Of a stretch of DNA of 64,000 bases, positions 59,834 to 64,000 are shown piece by piece. Source of the stretch: an uncultured Treponema sp. (lineage in GTDB: Bacteria > Spirochaetota > Spirochaetia > Treponematales > Treponemataceae). The position numbers and the translations under genes were made by a program. Under the pieces are notes generated by a model. That model did no database searches, was not told the origin of the DNA, and saw only the letters and a list, made by a program, of their open reading frames with translations. Each line of letters starts with the position of its first letter. Within the stretch, counting starts at the first letter, position 1. The stretch spans positions 1 to 64,000 of the forward strand of contig NZ_CAMHSK010000001.1 in NCBI RefSeq assembly GCF_946187725.1. Direction: 5' to 3'.

Positions 59834-60252
59834 CAATGTGCCTTGTTGACGGCATGGCTTCGGATGCCGATTTCATTTGAGAAACGCTCTTCTGCTGCCG
59901 TGAATTCTTCGTCATTTTTGAGTGCGATACAATGACCGTGGAAGATTACATTCTCTTCGATTTCAAGATTTTTGGTTGTGATATTGCCGATGACTGCAGA
60001 CGATGAAAGCAACTTGATTCCATTTGGTGCGTAAATGTCACCTAAAACGATTCCGCCGATTACGATAGAAAGTGCAGTGATGCTTCCGTTTATACGGGCT
60101 TTATCGCCGACGATGATATTACCGGTGGATTCGAGATTTCCGTCGATATCTCCGTCCACGCGTATAAAACCGTTCGCATGGACATCTCCAGAAACTGCCG
60201 AGCCAAGACCGATGATTGTATTAATTGAAATATCGTCTGCTAAAAAAGCCAT
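59833..60252 (-). CDS. bactofilin
   Basis: A 139-residue cytoskeletal protein. The central right-handed beta-helix shows regularly spaced hydrophobic turns (FIRVDGDIDGNLESTGNIIV, INGSITALSIVIGG). Bactofilins polymerise without nucleotide and scaffold cell-shape enzymes, often with an M23 peptidase encoded next to them, as here. It starts 6 bases after the peptidase stop. Confidence 0.9.
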   Translation of the reverse strand: MAFLADDISINTIIGLGSAVSGDVHANGFIRVDGDIDGNLESTGNIIVGDKARINGSITALSIVIGGIVLGDIYAPNGIKLLSSSAVIGNITTKNLEIEENVIFHGHCIALKNDEEFTAAEERFSNEIGIRSHAVNKAH

Positions 60253-60258
60253 ATTTGT

Positions 60259-61281
60259 TTATTTGGCGACCTTAATGTTTACATATTTTGCTGGGTCTAC
60301 AACATCTGAACCGATGTGAACTTCATAATGCAAGTGCGGGCCTGTTGAAATACCTGTGCTTCCGATATAGCCGATTACATCTCGCTGTGATACAAACTGT
60401 CCTTTTTTGACTCGTGTTGAAGCCATGTGACAGTATCGGGTGTAAATTCCGTGCTTGTGTTTGATGATTACATAATTTCCGAAGCCTGAATCGTAAGCTA
60501 CTGTTACAACCTGACCGTTTGCTGTTGCAAGAATTGGGTCACCGCTTCTCCATGTTGAAATATCCAATCCTTTGTGAATGTACCAGTTGCCTGTGATTGG
60601 GTGAGTTGTCTGACCGAAAGGCTGCGAAACATGACCAATGCCGCCTCGAACTGGCCAAATGTTTGGAATGTCTGCGAAAAGTGTTTCCTGACTTTCGAGC
60701 ATTTTACCAATCTGCTCGATTGGCTGAATTGCACTCTCTAAATAAGAAGAAAGCTGGCGCATATCAGAGGCTTCTTTTGTAGAGCCTGCAACTGTGTCTT
60801 GTGTATCAAAAAGTGAATTTAAATCGCTGTCAGACATGGCTGCTTTTGCCACTGTGTTAGACTGGTTGATTCCCAGAAGAGAAAGTGTCTGTGAAAGAGA
60901 TGAGCGGAATCGTTTTGCTGTTTGAAGGACATTGTTGTTTTCATCGCGGAGCTCATCGAAGCTTGCAAGAAGTTCTCGGTTTTCTTTCATTGAGCGCGCA
61001 AGTTCTTCACGGATGCCGGAATCCTGCTTTTTAAAATAGATGAAAGATGAAACAATTCCTGCTACAAGTACGATTCCGAATGCAAGTGCGAAGACATTTG
61101 TACGGAAGTTGATAACTTTGCTCTGAGAGTGGGGAACAATCATGATTGTGAGTTTGCTGTCACATACCCGGAAAATTTTAACAAAGATTTTGCCGATGCC
61201 ATTGCAAAGATGCTGCAAGCCGTGCAAAAAAGACGAGACCAAATTCTTTTCAATCTTTTTATAATGTCTTGTTCTTGCCAA
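60259..61281 (-). CDS. M23 family peptidoglycan endopeptidase
   Basis: A 340-residue membrane-anchored protein: a cytoplasmic segment, one helix (about 63-85), a coiled coil (REELARSMKENRELLASFDE) and a C-terminal LytM/M23 domain. Zinc ligands are in HKGLDIST (His, Asp) and HLHYEVHIG (His-x-His), and GSTGISTGPHLHYE is typical. It should trim cross-links for cell shape, probably placed by the bactofilin. I use TTG 61281, since GGAG lies 6 bases before it; a TTG at 61293 is less supported. Confidence 0.9.
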   Translation of the reverse strand: MARTRHYKKIEKNLVSSFLHGLQHLCNGIGKIFVKIFRVCDSKLTIMIVPHSQSKVINFRTNVFALAFGIVLVAGIVSSFIYFKKQDSGIREELARSMKENRELLASFDELRDENNNVLQTAKRFRSSLSQTLSLLGINQSNTVAKAAMSDSDLNSLFDTQDTVAGSTKEASDMRQLSSYLESAIQPIEQIGKMLESQETLFADIPNIWPVRGGIGHVSQPFGQTTHPITGNWYIHKGLDISTWRSGDPILATANGQVVTVAYDSGFGNYVIIKHKHGIYTRYCHMASTRVKKGQFVSQRDVIGYIGSTGISTGPHLHYEVHIGSDVVDPAKYVNIKVAK

Positions 61282-61431
61282 TTGTAACTCCAATAATTCG
61301 GCTAAAAATTTATTTCTAGATAATTCTTAGAAATATATCACACAATAAGAGTTCGTGTCAAACATACACAGTCTATCAGTATATTATCGGCAAAAACTGC
61401 TATTACTTATATCCAAATTTTGAGGATTTTA

Positions 61432-62484
61432 TTATAAATATTGAGAAAAAATTGCTCTGTAATCGGCAGCACTCTCTGCTGAGACGATTTCTTTACGCAG
61501 TGCGGCACCGCCTTCCAGACCTTTTGAGTATGCGCAGAATCTTTTTCTTGCTTCGCGGCATGCGGAAAGTTCGCCTAAATCCTGAATGAGCAAATCAAGT
61601 TCCCGGAATCCTGCCTGAATTCTCTTTTCGACTGGAAGCTCAGTTATTGTGCCATTCGTGAGAAATTCATGAGTTTTTGTGAATAAAAATGGATTTCCCA
61701 TCGCTCCACGGGCAAACATTACTGCATCAACGCCGGTTTCTTCGAGCATTCGTTTTGCATCTTCAGGAGTGAAAGCATCCCCGCTTCCAAAGACAGGAAT
61801 TTTTTGTGAATCAGCGCATAATTCTGCGACAAATTTGACAAGTTCTGCCAGTGCATTCCAGTCAGATTTTCCCTCGTATCCCTGGGCGCGTGTCCGACCA
61901 TGCATTGTAACTGCGCTTGCACCAGCTTTGATTGCGGCTTCTGCACATTCTTTCCATGTAATGCTTTCGGAATCCCAACCAAGACGGAATTTCACAGTTA
62001 CAGGAACTTGCGTATTATATGGAACAATTTCGTTCGCACGGTTCAGGCGCTTTCCGTCATAGTTTTTTACAGATTCGACAACGGCACTTACGATTTTGAA
62101 AAGATGCTCCGGATCACGAGTGAGTGCACTGCCCGCATTTGATTTAATGATTTTTGGAACAGGGCATCCACCGTTAATGTCGATGCACTCACAGCTGGTT
62201 TTTTCCAGAACGATTCGTGCAGCCTGAGCCATTGTTTCTGGATTTCCGCCGAAAATCTGTACGGCATAAGCCGATTCATTTGGAGCACGACGCATCAGGG
62301 TTTCAGTTTTTTCGTTGTTGCGTGTAAGAGCTTCTGAACTGACCATTTCTGTGTATGCAAAATCTGCTCCACATTCCGCACATATAGAACGGAACGCACG
62401 GTCAGAATATCCCGCCACAGGGGCAAGAAACAGATTGCCTGGAAGAGAAAGATTGCCGATTTGAACAGGGTGATATAGCGACAT
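61432..62484 (-). CDS. dus: tRNA-dihydrouridine synthase
   Basis: This flavin enzyme reduces specific uridines in tRNA to dihydrouridine. LFLAPVAGYSDRAFRSICAE opens the FMN barrel. The catalytic Cys lies in IDINGGCPVPKIIKSNAG, and KFRLGWDS, MHGRTRAQGYEG and FGSGDAFTPEDAKRML are family blocks. The 350-residue length is normal. It is followed by a 118-base spacer with no clear operon link. Confidence 0.93.
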   Translation of the reverse strand: MSLYHPVQIGNLSLPGNLFLAPVAGYSDRAFRSICAECGADFAYTEMVSSEALTRNNEKTETLMRRAPNESAYAVQIFGGNPETMAQAARIVLEKTSCECIDINGGCPVPKIIKSNAGSALTRDPEHLFKIVSAVVESVKNYDGKRLNRANEIVPYNTQVPVTVKFRLGWDSESITWKECAEAAIKAGASAVTMHGRTRAQGYEGKSDWNALAELVKFVAELCADSQKIPVFGSGDAFTPEDAKRMLEETGVDAVMFARGAMGNPFLFTKTHEFLTNGTITELPVEKRIQAGFRELDLLIQDLGELSACREARKRFCAYSKGLEGGAALRKEIVSAESAADYRAIFSQYL

Positions 62485-62506
62485 AAATAGAACTTCTCAA
62501 AAAATG

Positions 62507-62524
62507 CCCCGCACGGATGCGGGG
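62507..62524 (-). terminator. intrinsic terminator of tatD
   Basis: CCCCGCA-TCCG-TGCGGGG followed by CATTTTTT on the minus strand lies 39 bases after the tatD stop codon. Confidence 0.88.
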
Positions 62525-62562
62525 TAAAAGCAAAGAGAGAATTTTCTGAAAGAAAATCCCAA

Positions 62563-63345
62563 TTACTCTGGTAAACGGAAAATCTTGCAGCTGTTAGTCC
62601 ACAGAATCTTGCTCAATTCCTCAAGATCGATTTCGAGCATTTCTGAAAGGAAGCGGGCTGTTGAAGGCAAATATGCCGGCATTGCACGCTTTCGTTCCCG
62701 GAATTCTGCCGGAACCATGAACGGACTTTCTGTTTCAATCAGCATTCGGTCAGTCGGAATATTAAGGACTGTTTCATGCAGATTTCTTGCATTGCGGTAA
62801 GTCAAATTTCCAGCGAATGAGAAATAAACATTAAGGCCTGCTTCGAGACATTTTTTTGCATAAGCGGCATCTTCACCGTAGCAGTGCAAAATTGCTCCAG
62901 CCGGCGGAATTCGCTCTTTAAGGATGTCGAAAACATCTTTTCCGGCTTCACGGCTATGAATGATTACCGGCTTGTCGTATTTTTTAGCGATTTCAAGCTG
63001 AGTGATAAAAAGCTCAGTCTGCATTCGCTTGTCACCGAACTGCTTGTAATAGTCGAGACCACATTCACCGACAGCAATTACATTCGGCAGTTTGAGACCT
63101 TCTTCAATTGTTTTAATCCAGTCTTTCCCAGGATTCATTACTTCGACAGGAGCAACGCCAACAGCGTGATACACTCCAGGCATAGATTTGATATTTGGGT
63201 AGACTTTCTTGAAATCATGAAGACTGTTATTAATGCTTACGATACGCGTAACGCCGGCCTGTTTTGCCTGCTGAATAACGCGTAACTGTTCAATCGGGTC
63301 CTCATAAATGAGCCCGATATGGGCGTGAGTATCAAAAAACTGCAT
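62563..63345 (-). CDS. TatD family metal-dependent hydrolase
   Basis: A 260-residue barrel hydrolase related to TatD DNases and D-amino-acid acylases. FFDTHAHIGLIYEDP has the first His-x-His pair, VGECGLDYYKQFGDK has the Glu, and PVIIHSREAGKDVFDIL has a His. The final Asp is not in the usual ETDSP but in ETESPF (residues about 207-212), which replaces the last Asp of the metal site with Glu-Ser. GGAAG precedes ATG 63345. Confidence 0.88.
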   Translation of the reverse strand: MQFFDTHAHIGLIYEDPIEQLRVIQQAKQAGVTRIVSINNSLHDFKKVYPNIKSMPGVYHAVGVAPVEVMNPGKDWIKTIEEGLKLPNVIAVGECGLDYYKQFGDKRMQTELFITQLEIAKKYDKPVIIHSREAGKDVFDILKERIPPAGAILHCYGEDAAYAKKCLEAGLNVYFSFAGNLTYRNARNLHETVLNIPTDRMLIETESPFMVPAEFRERKRAMPAYLPSTARFLSEMLEIDLEELSKILWTNSCKIFRLPE

Positions 63346-63461
63346 GGCTTTCTTCCAATATAGATATGATGATAAAGAAGCTCCGTTGAGTGCGGAGATT
63401 CATACTTTTAAACAATGTTGTTTTGTTTATTCTAATAGAATAGCAGAGAAAATCGTAACTG

Positions 63462-64000
63462 TCAAATTGCAGTTGATTTGTAGGTTAAAAGGAAATTCCA
63501 GATAGGGTCGTACCAGTTTTCAGATTTCGCCCCTTCAGCAAAATAGTTTTCGTAAGTTGAAAGTATATGATTTCGAATCAGTTTTGCATCTTCATTTGAG
63601 AAGCCTTCTGGTGAAGCGAACATGCCTGAGATGAATTTTCTGGCATCTTCAGTGCTAACAAGTTCCGGGAAATTCGCCGTGGCAAGATAAATAGCCGCAG
63701 GAATGCAGTTTACCGAATGCTGTTTGACATACAGAACAGTTTCCGTGATTTCGAGAGCGCAATTGTATAATTCTTTTTCCCAGAACGTTTTTTCGATTTC
63801 GGTGAAGGCCTCTTCAGAAAAAATCTTTCGATAGAAACCCCATGCAAGAAAGACCGTTGAAACATGAAGACTTGGAACGCACAGGAAATGAGGATCAAGG
63901 GCGTGAATCTGGCGGAATTCACGCATTTCTTTGTAGTTCGGGCGGTTTGTGGTCGTAAGTCGGAAGTGATAAATTTTTCCGCAGCACTGATAAAGTTTTC
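63462..64000 (-). CDS. PAP2-like membrane phosphatase, 5' end outside the window
   Basis: The frame enters from the right edge and ends at 63462. CVPSLHVSTVFLAWGFY matches the PSxH block of PAP2-type phosphatases, and VLYVKQHSVNCIPAAIYLA corresponds to the distal H-x3-D block, with Asn-Cys in place of the usual Asp. The upstream basic RLTTTNRPNYKE could hold the first motif. The absent Asp and long soluble C-terminus make a lipid-phosphatase role uncertain. The ATG at 63926 is internal, since coding continues upstream of it. Confidence 0.55.
   Translation of the reverse strand, partial: KLYQCCGKIYHFRLTTTNRPNYKEMREFRQIHALDPHFLCVPSLHVSTVFLAWGFYRKIFSEEAFTEIEKTFWEKELYNCALEITETVLYVKQHSVNCIPAAIYLATANFPELVSTEDARKFISGMFASPEGFSNEDAKLIRNHILSTYENYFAEGAKSENWYDPIWNFLLTYKSTAI

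Overview
The window looks like chromosomal DNA of a host-associated spirochaete, most probably a gut or rumen Treponema. This is an inference from remembered family content, not from a search. The clues are many lipoproteins and OmpA/beta-barrel proteins, a bactofilin-M23-YaaR-RicT block, a DUF3798/DUF6672 ABC importer, glycogen genes, moderate-to-low G+C, and short spacers carrying repeated hairpins. No rRNA, tRNA, prophage, transposase or CRISPR array was seen.

Layout. 1-2000: a lipoprotein and argC. 2000-4940: a phosphate locus with a phytase-like exported protein and a Na/Pi cotransporter-PhoU protein that ends in an OmpR/PhoB-type DNA-binding domain, preceded by PhoP/PhoB-like direct repeats. 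4960-7120: an accessory and decaying patch with a DUF3990 ADP-ribosyltransferase-like gene and partner, truncated zinc-ribbon membrane genes and a frameshifted XRE regulator. 7160-11300: argA, an FMN oxidase-like protein with a Cys cluster, sppA and a DUF975 protein. 11350-18050: an 1145-aa MFS-to-phosphatase fusion and two GGDEF paralogues, one with a ruined signature. 18200-20900: kduI, an outer-membrane protein and a divergent XRE regulator. 20900-24480: folE2 and folD separated by a HindIII-like restriction-modification pair, with a repeat inserted in frame in folE2. 24580-31480: envelope proteins, pyrF and a pyrK-pyrD fusion. 31530-33130: an alanine/glycine symporter behind a glycine riboswitch. 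33330-36310: hisG, hisB and a HisA-HisI-HisE fusion; hisH and hisF lie at 49.7-51.1 kb. 36500-41110: glgX and glgP. 41240-43890: ilvY-like regulator, proC, proB. 44120-49650: the ABC importer. 51150-57480: a CBM48-like/phosphatase protein, a small membrane protein, RecQ, an OmpA protein and a GGDEF-EAL protein. 57600-64000: a methyltransferase, ricT, yaaR, bactofilin, M23 peptidase, dus, tatD and a partial PAP2-like gene.

How the genes work together. Most are core metabolism (arginine, histidine, proline, pyrimidine, folate, glycogen) plus cell envelope and c-di-GMP signalling. Domain fusion recurs: transporter with regulator, transporter with phosphatase, HisA-I-E and PyrK-D. Many genes lack a Shine-Dalgarno sequence and instead have a -10 box 5-9 bases before the start codon, which suggests widespread leaderless transcription. 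Two families of hairpin-forming repeats occupy spacers. Members of the first differ in sequence but keep their base pairing.
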